Notes under the pieces: generated by a model | The model's input: only the letters and a program-made list of their open reading frames with translations | Told to the model about the DNA's origin: nothing | Database searches by the model: none | Translations under genes and position numbers: made by a program | Assembly: GCA_049487715.1 (NCBI GenBank) | Contig: CP150559.1 | Span: forward strand, 434,001 to 498,000 | Direction of reading: 5' to 3' | DNA length: 64,000 nucleotides | Origin: Pycnococcus provasolii | Taxonomy: Eukaryota; Chlorophyta; Pseudoscourfieldiophyceae; Pseudoscourfieldiales | Shown here: one piece after another, positions 53,427 through 62,261 of the stretch | Numbering within the stretch: position 1 is the first letter of the stretch | Layout: each line of letters begins with the position of its first letter

Positions 53427-53572
53427 GGACCGCGCCACCCACACGAGGACAGGTCACGGGGACCCTAGCCCTGGCCCCTAATAAATTAATTAAAATAAAC
53501 AATGGCGGTTTACAACAAAAAATGCATGTAAAGTGTCAACAAAAAATAATATAAGTATGTATATTTGGCGGC

Positions 53573-55084
53573 TCAGGCGGCGGGCGCCGCTTCGCCGCTC
53601 AGCGAGTGCCTTTGCGAAGGGATCTCCAACGGCTTGAATGCATCAGGCATGCAGATCGGATTTTGCGGCGTGCGAACTTCTTCGAGCTCCCGCTGCAGCT
53701 TGCCGATCTCCGCCTCGATCATGACGACGTACTGCGCCGCACTGCCCGGCGAGCACTTGACGTTTTCCCCTTTGCGGTAATCTGCAACCTTCTTCTGAGC
53801 CTTTGCGAGGGACGCCTCGAGCGACTTGATTTTGCGGTGCGGCCAGCGATCTAGGCCGTACACGCGGCACAGCCTCTTGAGGATCGTCTCGCAGTACCCA
53901 AGCTTTTCTGACGCCTTGCTCATCGGCATGTCAAAGCACGCGGCGAGCTCTTGCCAGTTCACCTTGCCATCAGAGTCGATGAGCTTGCGCCGCTTCGCCT
54001 GCTTGGTCTTCTCCCCCTCTTCCTTCGTCTCGCCGTGCTTGCTTTGTTTCTGCTCCTCGTCAACGTCGCCGCCGTCGTCGTGCTTGCGGTCGTCGGCGTG
54101 GTGCTTCGCGTTGCCGCCAAAGCTGTTGTTGGTGTTGGTGTTGGTGAAGAGCGCATCTTGCGGCATGGGGCTGGTCGTGTGGCAGACGGGCAAGTAAGGA
54201 AAGTGGTAGTAGTCCGTGAAGTTGGACACGACGCACAGGCGCCTTCCAGAAGAAACCATGACTTCGTGGAAGGACACCAAGAACGCGGTGACAAAATCCT
54301 TTCTCGAGTCTGTCATGAGCTCGCACTTGTGCTGTTGACGGGCTTCCGAGAGGCTGTGCTGGCTGTTTTGTTTGTAGAAGTAGACCGCCCCCGCGACTTC
54401 GAAGATCTCGAGCACGTCTTCCACATACTGCTGGCTGTCGGTGTTCGTGCACGCTACTCCTCCTCGTAGCGCGTAGATGACCCTGAGGTGCGTCTGGTGA
54501 GGGAAGTTGTGCGAGAAGTCCTCCATGGCGTCTTGCGTGTCGTTGCAGATGGCGAGTCCTTGTCCGAGGAACCCGCCTTCGTGGCGCGTTTCGTTTTGGT
54601 TGGTGCTAGGGTTTTCAGCGACGTCAACATCGGTAACCAGCGCAAGGTATCCCTCGTGAAGTTGCTCGTCGTCGTCCACCATGTCTGCGTCAACACTCTG
54701 GTGGTGGTCGTCTTGCTCCACCACCATGGTCGCTGGTTGGCCAAACCCTACCAAACCGGCCAAACCCTGGCCGCCCTCCAGGCCTGCTTCGTGAACGCGA
54801 ACACCACGGCCGGCTGGCAACGGTGCATCATCTTCGCAACAGAGACGTTCAGAAAACTTTTCCGAACCAACAACCGGGAGGTGTCCGGAAAGCAGGCCGC
54901 AAACGGAAACCCTAGCATCATTACCACTAGCATCACCACCACAAGGGTTTTTCTTCTTACGAGGGGAAGGTGTGCAAGGTGCGAATAGTGGCGCGAAGAC
55001 GTTGACGTCCTCCATGGGGCATCCAACTGGGGGTCCCATGACGTCGGAGGAGGTCTTGAAGTCTTGAGGAGGATGAGTCGCCAT
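53573..55084 (-). CDS. RWP-RK domain transcription factor
   Basis: A 503-residue protein from the ATG at 55084; an ATG at 55246 would add 54 residues read through GAGAAT-repeat DNA. The RWP-RK domain lies near residues 365-425. It reads VNWQELAACFDMPMSKASEKLGYCETILKRLCRVYGLDRWPHRKIKSLEA, given here in parts, with RWPHRK as the name-giving motif and a following coiled coil (LAKAQKKVADYRK; IEAEIGKLQRELEEV). RWP-RK proteins are plant-lineage regulators of nitrogen response (NLP) and of gametes and mating type (RKD, MID). There is no PB1 domain, so it is RKD-like. A Lys/Glu/His-rich linker precedes the domain. Confidence 0.9.
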   Translation of the reverse strand: MATHPPQDFKTSSDVMGPPVGCPMEDVNVFAPLFAPCTPSPRKKKNPCGGDASGNDARVSVCGLLSGHLPVVGSEKFSERLCCEDDAPLPAGRGVRVHEAGLEGGQGLAGLVGFGQPATMVVEQDDHHQSVDADMVDDDEQLHEGYLALVTDVDVAENPSTNQNETRHEGGFLGQGLAICNDTQDAMEDFSHNFPHQTHLRVIYALRGGVACTNTDSQQYVEDVLEIFEVAGAVYFYKQNSQHSLSEARQQHKCELMTDSRKDFVTAFLVSFHEVMVSSGRRLCVVSNFTDYYHFPYLPVCHTTSPMPQDALFTNTNTNNSFGGNAKHHADDRKHDDGGDVDEEQKQSKHGETKEEGEKTKQAKRRKLIDSDGKVNWQELAACFDMPMSKASEKLGYCETILKRLCRVYGLDRWPHRKIKSLEASLAKAQKKVADYRKGENVKCSPGSAAQYVVMIEAEIGKLQRELEEVRTPQNPICMPDAFKPLEIPSQRHSLSGEAAPAA

Positions 55085-55626
55085 CTTGATGGGAAAAATG
55101 AGAATGAGAAGGAGAATGAGAATGATGGGGTTGATGAGGGGAGTCACAAACGTCACATTTAGAGTGACTTTATGCACTTTATGCTTAGATTTTATAGATT
55201 TTCGTATGCACTTTTGAGCCTCATGTGTCTCTCTCTGCGCATGCATCGCTCGCCTATCCCATCCCTCGCTCCTCCTCCAAAGTGGAAAATGAAGTTTGCC
55301 CGACTTGTTTTTCCATTTAAGACGAGCACATCAATCCATCCATCGAGGATTGATGTGTTTCTTGGCACACGCAACGGACAACGGACACCTGACAACTGAT
55401 GGAGTACCGGGTAAGGTTTACTGTACTCGACTGATTGCAATGTTTTCTAATAAAATTAATATTGGCAACATTCATATTTCATGGCACGGTGGGCAACACG
55501 CATATCCGTGGGCTGGTATAGGTATGTAATGGAATTTACAATTGTGCTGGTAAATATATCACAGAAAGAAGGTGTGGTGGCCTCTTGGTGGCTTGGTGCG
55601 CACTTGTACACTCATGACTCAGTTGT

Positions 55627-55634
55627 GGGATCCC
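55627..55634. repeat. GGGATCCC palindrome, intergenic copy 6
   Basis: Sixth copy found, in the long divergent spacer. Confidence 0.6.
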
Positions 55635-56509
55635 ACTCAAACACTCCGTCTGCCGGTTCGGTGGCGAATCGGTAGGACTATATTCTTCCTGTGGTTTTGC
55701 TGGTGACGAATCTTGTTCCGCGTTCGCCTTTATTTTCCTACGCGCAAATCCTGAGAAACTTGCAAAGCAGGCCTGGCTTTGTATCTGCTTTGTCTCTCTC
55801 GGCCTGCTTTGTGCTCTTTGCACGTCGTGAATTTCCAGCCGGCAGGATGTCGACAGCATGGAGCGCCGACCATCGTTCTCGTTCAAAATAGGGCAAAAAA
55901 GGCCTGCTTCCCCGGCCTGCTTGGGAGACGAACCGCTGAGTTAGGGTGTAGGGTAGGGCTACTGTATTTGGAAGCTTGACAACTCGCGCTCGCCCTCCCT
56001 TCGCAACGGGCAAGATTGGCAGCGCACGCATGCCAGCATCCTTGCCTTGCATTAGGTGTATACGGTCAGAGACGCCGGCCCACGGGGGGAGGGAGTCGTC
56101 CTGCGACCATTCAGCGCATACACCACACATCAGCGCACATTCTTGCGCGTCGCGAGCGCGTCGCGTAAGCGCGCCCGGGTGATCGCGCGCGGTGGCAAGT
56201 CGCTTCGTTCATGGCACGCCCCACAGTCTAGTTACATAAGTTCATGCACCTTGCAGAGTTGCAGGTCCCTGTACGAACCAAGAAGAAAGGTAAGTAGGTA
56301 CCCTGTACGAACAGCACCAACGTCAGACTTTATAAAAAAGAGATGACATGCCGGCAACAAACATGAGAACCCATGAGATGATGCCGCCAAACTGGTACCA
56401 ACCAACAAACGGCCCCGTTGTAAGAAAGGCCATGACACACTAAACTAAGAGTAAGATAAGAGGACAGTCTATCATACAGGTATTTTACGATAGTTGGTAT
56501 ATGGGGGAA

Positions 56510-56590
56510 GCAGGTGGTCAAGTCAACGAAGCAGGCAGGTCAAAGCAGGCAGGTGGTCAAAGCAGGCACCTGGGTGGTCAAAGCAGGCCG
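56510..56590. repeat. GGTCAAAGCAGGC minisatellite
   Basis: Four degenerate units carrying CAAAGCAGGC or CGAAGCAGGC with GGTGGTCA between them. The last unit is AAGCAGGCC, the reverse complement of the GGCCTGCTT motif. Confidence 0.65.
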
Positions 56591-56891
56591 GTAAAGGTAG
56601 CGTGAATTCAATTCGACCGTTGCCTGTTCCATGGAATCCATGCCTGTTGTTGCCCATGGTCTCTCTCCATGGTACTCGACCATGCAGCCATACATGGTCG
56701 CATGGAATGCAGCCATGGTCAGTTTGGCATGGTCAAAGTGTTTCCAACCACGCACGTTTTCCTGTCCTCCTCGTTTGCTTTTCCTCCGGCGCCTTTCCTA
56801 TTTTAGTTTTTATTGTTTTTTCAAACTCTCTCCCCTGTTTGTCATTTTCATTTTTCGTTTTTAGTTTTCACACGTGTCTGTCATTCCTGTC

Positions 56892-58103
56892 ATGCCCAAG
56901 CACTTACTTGCCATGGGGGCCTCACTTTATGCGGGAGTGGCCGTCGCCGCCTTGCCCGGTGACTCCGATGATTCTGGGCGGCAGAATATTGCACCCATGG
57001 ATACCGAAGATACGGGGGGGAGTAATGCAGGTACAGCTAATGCAGGTGCAGCAGGATTCGTCACTCGTCGCCCGCGCACGTCGGGGAAAAAAGGTGTGGT
57101 GCCCGGGCCGCCGCCTGTGGACTATAAGCCCAGTGGCGGCCGCAAGGGACCGCCGCCGCCGCCGCCCGTGCCGCTCTCGCGCGTCGCCTTGGCCAAGTCC
57201 GCGGCGCCACCTGCAAACTCTCTGCCTAAGCTACCCGACCTGAGCGGCGTGAAGATGGAAAACCAGCACGTGTACCAGATTCCCGAGGAGGTGCGCATGG
57301 AGATCTTTGAACTCAGAACGAAGTTCAAGTTCTCCAACGCGGAGCTTGCAGCTGCGGTGGGCAGGTCAGGCGGCGCGAACCCAGGCCAGGCGGTGGGCAG
57401 GTTCCTCAACGCGACGGGCGAAAGCGGAGACCAAAAGCAAATCTACACGCCCTTGGCACACTTCGTCGAGAAGATGCGCATCTACGAGAAGCGCCCCAAG
57501 TCGCAGAAGCGGAAGCAGCTCGAGAAAGACGCGGAGCGTCGACCTGGCAAGAAGCCACTACTCGTCAGCGACCTGAAGACAATCTCGGCGCCCGCAGGTG
57601 CTGCACGAGCGTCAGCTCCGCCGCCACCTCCTCCGGCAGGAAAGGGCAAGGGCACTGCTGCTGCTTCTGCTTCTGCTTCTGCAGGAAAGTCTCAGTCAAA
57701 GGCAAAAAAAGGAGCACTGCCGCCGCCGCCGCCGCCGTCAGTGAAGGGAAAGGGTGGCCTTCCCAAGAAGACCAAGTCTCCACCGCCGCCACCGTCAGTC
57801 ATGGGAGGCGTGAAAAAGGGGGGTCGCAAAGCTGGCCCTCCTCCGCCACCGCCTGCGTCGAAGAAAGGCGGGAAGGTGCCAAAGGCGCCGCTGCTGCCGC
57901 CTCCGCCGGAGGCGCCTCCTCCGGAAGGGAAGTCTGGTCGCAAGGGACCGCCGCCGCCGCCGCCTGTGCCGCGCTCGCGCGTCGCCTTGGCGAAGGCTGA
58001 TGCGTCAAGCTCCCTGCCAGTTCTACCTCACCCTGAGCGGCGTGAAGATGGAAAACCAGCACGTGTACCAGATTCCCGAGGAGGTGCGCATGGAGATCTT
58101 TGA
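56892..58103 (+). CDS. proline-rich protein with a duplicated conserved helical domain (first copy in frame)
   Basis: A 403-residue frame from the ATG at 56892. Residues ~120-235 are a conserved-looking helical domain: HVYQIPEEVRMEIFELRTKF, then FSNAELAAAVGRSGG and IYTPLAHFVEKMRIYEKRPK. Its layout resembles small fungal DUF7726-type domains, but I am not sure. It is flanked by Pro/Ala/Lys-rich linkers (PPPPPPVPLSRVALAK). From about 57939 the gene repeats itself nearly base for base at a distance of 793-798 bases. A net difference of five bases in the linker throws the second domain out of frame, so this frame ends at 58103. Function unknown; a nuclear role is suggested only by the basic linkers. 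Confidence 0.7.
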   Translation: MPKHLLAMGASLYAGVAVAALPGDSDDSGRQNIAPMDTEDTGGSNAGTANAGAAGFVTRRPRTSGKKGVVPGPPPVDYKPSGGRKGPPPPPPVPLSRVALAKSAAPPANSLPKLPDLSGVKMENQHVYQIPEEVRMEIFELRTKFKFSNAELAAAVGRSGGANPGQAVGRFLNATGESGDQKQIYTPLAHFVEKMRIYEKRPKSQKRKQLEKDAERRPGKKPLLVSDLKTISAPAGAARASAPPPPPPAGKGKGTAAASASASAGKSQSKAKKGALPPPPPPSVKGKGGLPKKTKSPPPPPSVMGGVKKGGRKAGPPPPPPASKKGGKVPKAPLLPPPPEAPPPEGKSGRKGPPPPPPVPRSRVALAKADASSSLPVLPHPERREDGKPARVPDSRGGAHGDL

Positions 58104-58431
58104 ACTCAGAACGAAGTTCAAGTTCTCCAACGCGGAGCTTGCAGCTGCGGTGGGCAGGACAGGTGGCGCGAACCCAGGCCAGGCGGTGAACAGATTCCTC
58201 AACGCAACGGGCGGAATCGGCGAAAATATGAACATCTACACGCCCTTGGCACACTTCGTCGAGAAGATGCGCATCTACGAGAAGCGCCCCAAGTCGCAGA
58301 AGCGGAAGCAGCTCGAGAAAGACGCGGAGCGTCGACCTGGCAAGAAGCCACTACTCGTCAGCGACCTGAAGACAACGTCCGGCTCCTCAAGGGGAGCCAT
58401 GGCGCCCGCAGGTGCAGGAGCATCAGCATAA
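58000..58431 (+). pseudogene. second copy of the duplicated domain, out of frame with the first
   Basis: This frame encodes the same ~110-residue domain as 57250-57590, almost unchanged (changes cluster around GRTGG and the GGIGENMN stretch), and a short end with a stop at 58429-58431. It has no good start of its own; an in-frame ATG exists at 58000. Low protein divergence means that the break is very recent, is a sequence error near 58020-58040, or is bridged in the mRNA. If bridged, the gene encodes one protein with two domains. Confidence 0.6.
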
Positions 58432-58616
58432 TGTGCGCTAGCGGCAACAGTTGCGCGGCGCAGTAGGGTTGCTAACCTTTTTTCAAGTAATATTATTCAG
58501 GTATTTAACGTCTCATCTTTTTTTTAATTGAAGAAAAGAAATTATAATTCATTTTCAGTTACAAAAGCTCTATGTACTACACACAGCACTGCCCTGGTTC
58601 AGCAGCAGGAGGAGGA

Positions 58617-60029
58617 TTAGCCTGAGTAGCGAAGTCTCACGCGCCTTACGCGGATGCCCTTTCCAAACTCTCCGTACACGACGAAAACAGAAGTACAGTC
58701 GTCGGGGTGCATCACCAAGCTCGGGTAGTGGAACATCGCGCCAAGTCCGCGGCGCGTCTCGAAACGAATCAGTGATTGGAAGTGCCGCCTAGCGCCGTCG
58801 TGGCTAACTGTCAACGTCAGGTCAGTACGCGTGCGCGGCGCGCGCCATGGGTGGTCGTTGTGCACAATGAGAACGTCGCCGCCAGGAGCACGAAGTGCGC
58901 TTACCTTGGATCCTGGGTTGTGCAACCTCGTCGACTCCGGCGTGCTCCACCGCGTACCATCACCACTTGCCTGGCTGCGGTAAATCTTGTTGCGCGTCGT
59001 GCGAAATAGCATGAAGACGTCCTTTGCGTCGCCCGCGACGAGTGCACCCTCAACCACGCGGTCGCCCGCATCAGGGCGAGGAAGTGACCGTATCGGAATG
59101 CGCCTCTGCTCGATCGCGCCGTACGAACGCCACGACGTTCCCTCGTCGTCTGACACGAGCACGCCGTGGGTCTCCGGGCCGCGCACGCCACCGCCGGCGG
59201 CAGTCTTGCAGAACGTGCGTCCACTCCCACGAGGCGGCTGACGCCAGAAGGGAAGCACCCACCTCGTTCCGTTGCTGCCACGAAGTTCCACGGGCCCGTT
59301 CGCGAGCACCTTGGGTCGGTTTCCCTGCGACGCCTCCGTGAGCAGCGGCGTTTGCGAAACGGTCCACGTGAGTCCCGCGTCCTTGCTCGTTGCGACGCGC
59401 AGGTCGCCGCCAGCACGCCAAGGTTGGCCGTTCGCAGGCCGTCGCGCGTTCGGCGCGCCGTTCGGCGGCGCGGGGCAGCTCGACGCTGATGCGCACTTGT
59501 AGCATCGCCTCGACTCTGCGAAGAACATGTGCAGGACGTCCTGGTTTTCAAACTGGTGCGTGCACGGCGCCCACCTCGCGCCCTTTGCCGTTCCCGGTAG
59601 TCTTCTTGGCGCTCGCCACGTGCGCAGCGACAGGTCGCTGCTCGTGACGAAGATCTCCTGGTCGTTTCCTCCCTCGACGCTGCTGCTCGCCTGCCATGCG
59701 ACGACGACGCGCCAGTTTCCCTGGTGTTTTGCGACTGCAATCGTGGGCATGTGCGTGTACTTCATGGAACCTCTTGCGTGTGACGCCCACTCTGTTTGTT
59801 CGACGTTCGCTGAAGTAATCCGGCCGGCACACTTGCGCGGTAATAAGCCCCGCAAGGGGACACCCACACCACCAGGGGGGGAAGTGGAAGACAAGAAGGA
59901 GTGAAGGCGCTGATGCGAAGGGAGAGCTGATGCAAGTGCTGCACCTGCACCAGCTACTATAAGTATTAACATAGATACAAGTGCATCATGAGCGCGTGGG
60001 ATTCGAAAAGCAAGAGCACCCATGGGCAT
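58617..60029 (-). CDS. sialidase-superfamily (BNR/Asp-box) protein, secreted or anchored
   Basis: A 470-residue protein from the ATG at 60029, beginning with an Arg-flanked hydrophobic segment (LVSMLILIVAGAGAALASA), a signal peptide or anchor. The body is a six-bladed beta-propeller of the BNR type, with Asp-box motifs SKDAGLTW and SDDEGTSW and weaker ones such as SSDLSLRTW. Late blades contain ALRAPGGDVLIVHNDHPW and MFHYPSLVMHPDD. The order resembles bacterial exo-alpha-sialidase-like and rhamnogalacturonan-associated proteins. The Arg triad and Tyr nucleophile of true sialidases cannot be assigned by eye, so activity is open. It is divergent from SecY over 190 bases. Confidence 0.78.
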   Translation of the reverse strand: MPMGALAFRIPRAHDALVSMLILIVAGAGAALASALPSHQRLHSFLSSTSPPGGVGVPLRGLLPRKCAGRITSANVEQTEWASHARGSMKYTHMPTIAVAKHQGNWRVVVAWQASSSVEGGNDQEIFVTSSDLSLRTWRAPRRLPGTAKGARWAPCTHQFENQDVLHMFFAESRRCYKCASASSCPAPPNGAPNARRPANGQPWRAGGDLRVATSKDAGLTWTVSQTPLLTEASQGNRPKVLANGPVELRGSNGTRWVLPFWRQPPRGSGRTFCKTAAGGGVRGPETHGVLVSDDEGTSWRSYGAIEQRRIPIRSLPRPDAGDRVVEGALVAGDAKDVFMLFRTTRNKIYRSQASGDGTRWSTPESTRLHNPGSKVSALRAPGGDVLIVHNDHPWRAPRTRTDLTLTVSHDGARRHFQSLIRFETRRGLGAMFHYPSLVMHPDDCTSVFVVYGEFGKGIRVRRVRLRYSG

Positions 60030-60219
60030 GGTGCGGGTATGATCTGTCGGAAAAACGAACACGGAACTTGAAGGAGAATTTTCCGCTAACCCTAGTTTAG
60101 TTTGGGAATGGTGTTTTTAAAACCCTAACCCGTCGTGCTCTCTCTCATTTCTTTTTTGAGTTTTTTCTTCCCTCCGTTTTCCGTCCCGTTTTCGCGATTC
60201 ATTCTCATTCTCGCGATTC
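60030..60219. promoter_or_regulatory. bidirectional promoter with CCCTAA words and T-rich leader
   Basis: 190 bases between the sialidase-like gene and SecY. It holds CTAACCCTAG (60086-60095) and AAAACCCTAACCC (60118-60130), plant-type telo-box words, followed by a pyrimidine tract (60131-60200) before the SecY ATG. Confidence 0.5.
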
Positions 60220-62202
60220 ATGGCGGCGATGGCGGCGGCGGCAACCCACCACCACCAACAACAACCACAACTCTCTCAATCTTCCGTCTCAATCCACCGT
60301 CGTGGTCGTCGTGCTAGTCGTCAGTGCTCTCATCATATGCGTGCTAGGCATTGCTTACAGAAGCTTACAGGTTATCAGAATGCGTCTTCTTCGTCTTGTT
60401 GGACTTTCTCCCATGAGGCTCGTGGTGGTCACCTTTCTCGTGCTCCTCATGGACATCACAGTTGTGGTCGACGTTCACAGCTCTTTGCGTTCAGGCGCAC
60501 CTCGGACTCCGTGCCTCCTTACGACTCTTCAGGTGGGGATGACGCGTCATCGACGAACGATATGCAGGCTTTGGTCTTGCCGCCACCCCCTCAGCGTTCC
60601 ACGAAAAAAAACGTCCCTGGCTCTCGTAGTACAAGCGGGTTCCTCTCCATCGGGGACCTCTGGGCGCGCATACAGGCGTTCTTCGCAAGCACGTTGTACT
60701 TCATCTTCGACGCGCCGGGGAGCATGCGCAGGAGAACGCTGTGGACACTAGTCGTCGCAACCGTTCTCAGGTGGGGCGCGTACGTGCCGCTCCCGGACAT
60801 GGACCGCGTCATGTACCTAGCGGCGACGATGAGAGAAGCCGCTGGCGCGTCAGATACGACGCTCACGCAGAACCTCGTCTCGCTCTTCGCAAGCAGCAAG
60901 GGCATGCTCGACGCGCTAGGAGGCGCGTCCAACGAACTTCCGTTGAACGTCATGATCGTTGGCGTGCAGCCGCTCATCTTCTCCAACCTCCTCTCATCCG
61001 CGTTCCTCGGGCTTGGACTGCTGCCCAACCTCAAGCAGCTACGCTCGGACAATCCAGACCTATTCATTGACAGCCTTTCGCAGGTGAACCGCGGAGTGTG
61101 CCTTCTCGCCGGACTCCTCATGTCGTACTCCACCGCGGCGTCGTGGCAGACGTACGCTGCCGTCACCGCGGACCCCGCCACGTTCGTCGCGCAGACGACA
61201 CTCATGCTATTCGCAGGATGCTCCGCGACGCAGCTGCTGTGCGACGAGGTCACGAACAAGGGATGGGGAAACGGCGTGACGCTCGCCATCGTCGTTTCCG
61301 TTTTAGGCGGCTTCGCGGATTGCGCACGGAAGACGATCGCCGCCGTGATTGCCGGTACAATTCCGGTGCTCCACGCGTGGATGCTGTTCACATTCGCGAT
61401 TGTGGTGATCGTCGCAGCCGTCGTGCTCGAGGATGGGCGCGTGTCGCTGCCTCTGCGCTTCTTCAAGACGGTAGGGAGTGGATCTGACGACTCGCTGCTG
61501 CTCCGCGAGGCGGCGCTGCGCCCAAAGGACAACGACACGCTTCCTCTGAAGATTAGCCCAGGTGGTATCATGCCCGTCATTGCCACCGCGGTGCTCTTCC
61601 AGATTGCCAGTGGCGTTTGGCAGCTCGTGACGGGAGGCGCGACTCCACCCATCGACGACACCTTGCCGTGGGCATTGCCCGAGGCGGAGCGTGCCGCCGC
61701 CACCGTTAAGTGCGTCGCATTCCATGGTCTGTACGCGATAACTCTGTTCCTCGTTGGCATGGTGAGCCTGGAGGATGGCGCACGTGGTGCGAGCGACTTT
61801 ATCACAAAGATGCAGGCGCGCGTCGTCGGCGCGCGGCCAGGAGTTAACACCGTGCGCCTGATTCGACGCATGAGTCAGGGTAGCCGATTTGCAGGTGCGG
61901 CGATTCTTGCGGTGGTGGCTACGCTCTGCCACCTTGCCGACAAGCACGTGAGTCTCACGGTCGGCGCGGCGGCGGGCTACACGAGTCTGATTATTGTCGC
62001 CAGCTACGCGCTCACCGTGCGACGGCAGTACATCGCGTACGCCTCTGCTGGTGCGCCAGTCCCGCCCGGCGCCGGCGCCGGCATCGGCCGTCGTCTGCGC
62101 CGCCGGAAGGAGGAGGCGCGCATCGAGCGCGCAAGGGCGAAAGAAGGCGGCGAGGACGTTGACTGGGAGGAGAAGCGCCGCCCTCTGGGCCTGCTCATGT
62201 AA
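60220..62202 (+). CDS. plastid SecY translocase subunit, SCY2-like
   Basis: A 660-residue protein. The first ~145 residues are His/Gln/Ser/Arg-rich and resemble a plastid transit peptide. About ten membrane segments follow, with SecY landmarks: RWGAYVPLPDMD, CDEVTNKGWGNGVTLAI, ISPGGIMPVIATAVLF and RVVGARPGVNTVRLIRRMSQGSRFAGA. SecY forms the protein-conducting channel. In plants SCY1 serves the thylakoid and SCY2 the inner envelope. The divergent wording and long inserts favour SCY2, but SCY1 cannot be excluded. The C-terminus is a basic Arg/Lys/Glu-rich helix. Translation starts just after the T-rich leader. Confidence 0.85.
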   Translation: MAAMAAAATHHHQQQPQLSQSSVSIHRRGRRASRQCSHHMRARHCLQKLTGYQNASSSSCWTFSHEARGGHLSRAPHGHHSCGRRSQLFAFRRTSDSVPPYDSSGGDDASSTNDMQALVLPPPPQRSTKKNVPGSRSTSGFLSIGDLWARIQAFFASTLYFIFDAPGSMRRRTLWTLVVATVLRWGAYVPLPDMDRVMYLAATMREAAGASDTTLTQNLVSLFASSKGMLDALGGASNELPLNVMIVGVQPLIFSNLLSSAFLGLGLLPNLKQLRSDNPDLFIDSLSQVNRGVCLLAGLLMSYSTAASWQTYAAVTADPATFVAQTTLMLFAGCSATQLLCDEVTNKGWGNGVTLAIVVSVLGGFADCARKTIAAVIAGTIPVLHAWMLFTFAIVVIVAAVVLEDGRVSLPLRFFKTVGSGSDDSLLLREAALRPKDNDTLPLKISPGGIMPVIATAVLFQIASGVWQLVTGGATPPIDDTLPWALPEAERAAATVKCVAFHGLYAITLFLVGMVSLEDGARGASDFITKMQARVVGARPGVNTVRLIRRMSQGSRFAGAAILAVVATLCHLADKHVSLTVGAAAGYTSLIIVASYALTVRRQYIAYASAGAPVPPGAGAGIGRRLRRRKEEARIERARAKEGGEDVDWEEKRRPLGLLM

Positions 62203-62261
62203 ATTTTTTCGCTTTTTTTTTTGATACAAGTCGGATGTCCTTCACGACAAACACAGGCTGG

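Larger units (their letters stand above)
52640..53572. other. low-complexity intergenic region
   Basis: No gene. Homopolymer-rich DNA at 52740-52925 (C runs up to about 16 and a run of A) is followed by GC-rich sequence, a hexamer satellite (53175-53345) and an imperfect inverted repeat (53384-53426). Reading frames across it are repeat artefacts. The homopolymers make sequence accuracy here doubtful. Confidence 0.6.
55085..56891. promoter_or_regulatory. 1.8 kb intergenic region with repeated motifs
   Basis: Divergent spacer between the RWP-RK gene and the duplicated-domain gene. It contains GAGAAT repeats (55097-55130), a GGGATCCC (55627-55634), several GGCCTGCTT motifs (55765-55922), a degenerate GGTCAAAGCAGGC minisatellite (56510-56590), a cluster of CCATGG/CATGG sites (56629-56745) and a T-rich leader (56800-56875). 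No reading frame has protein character. Confidence 0.5.

Noticed and set aside
55738-56130. 130-codon minus-strand frame in the long spacer
   Set aside because: Runs through repeated GGCCTGCTT motifs, has no domain or conserved character and no neighbouring gene signals.
60591-61871. Open frame of 426 codons on the minus strand, antisense to SecY
   Set aside because: Composition is Arg/Ser/Ala/Thr as expected for the mirror of GC-rich membrane-protein codons; no domain. The sense protein is clear.
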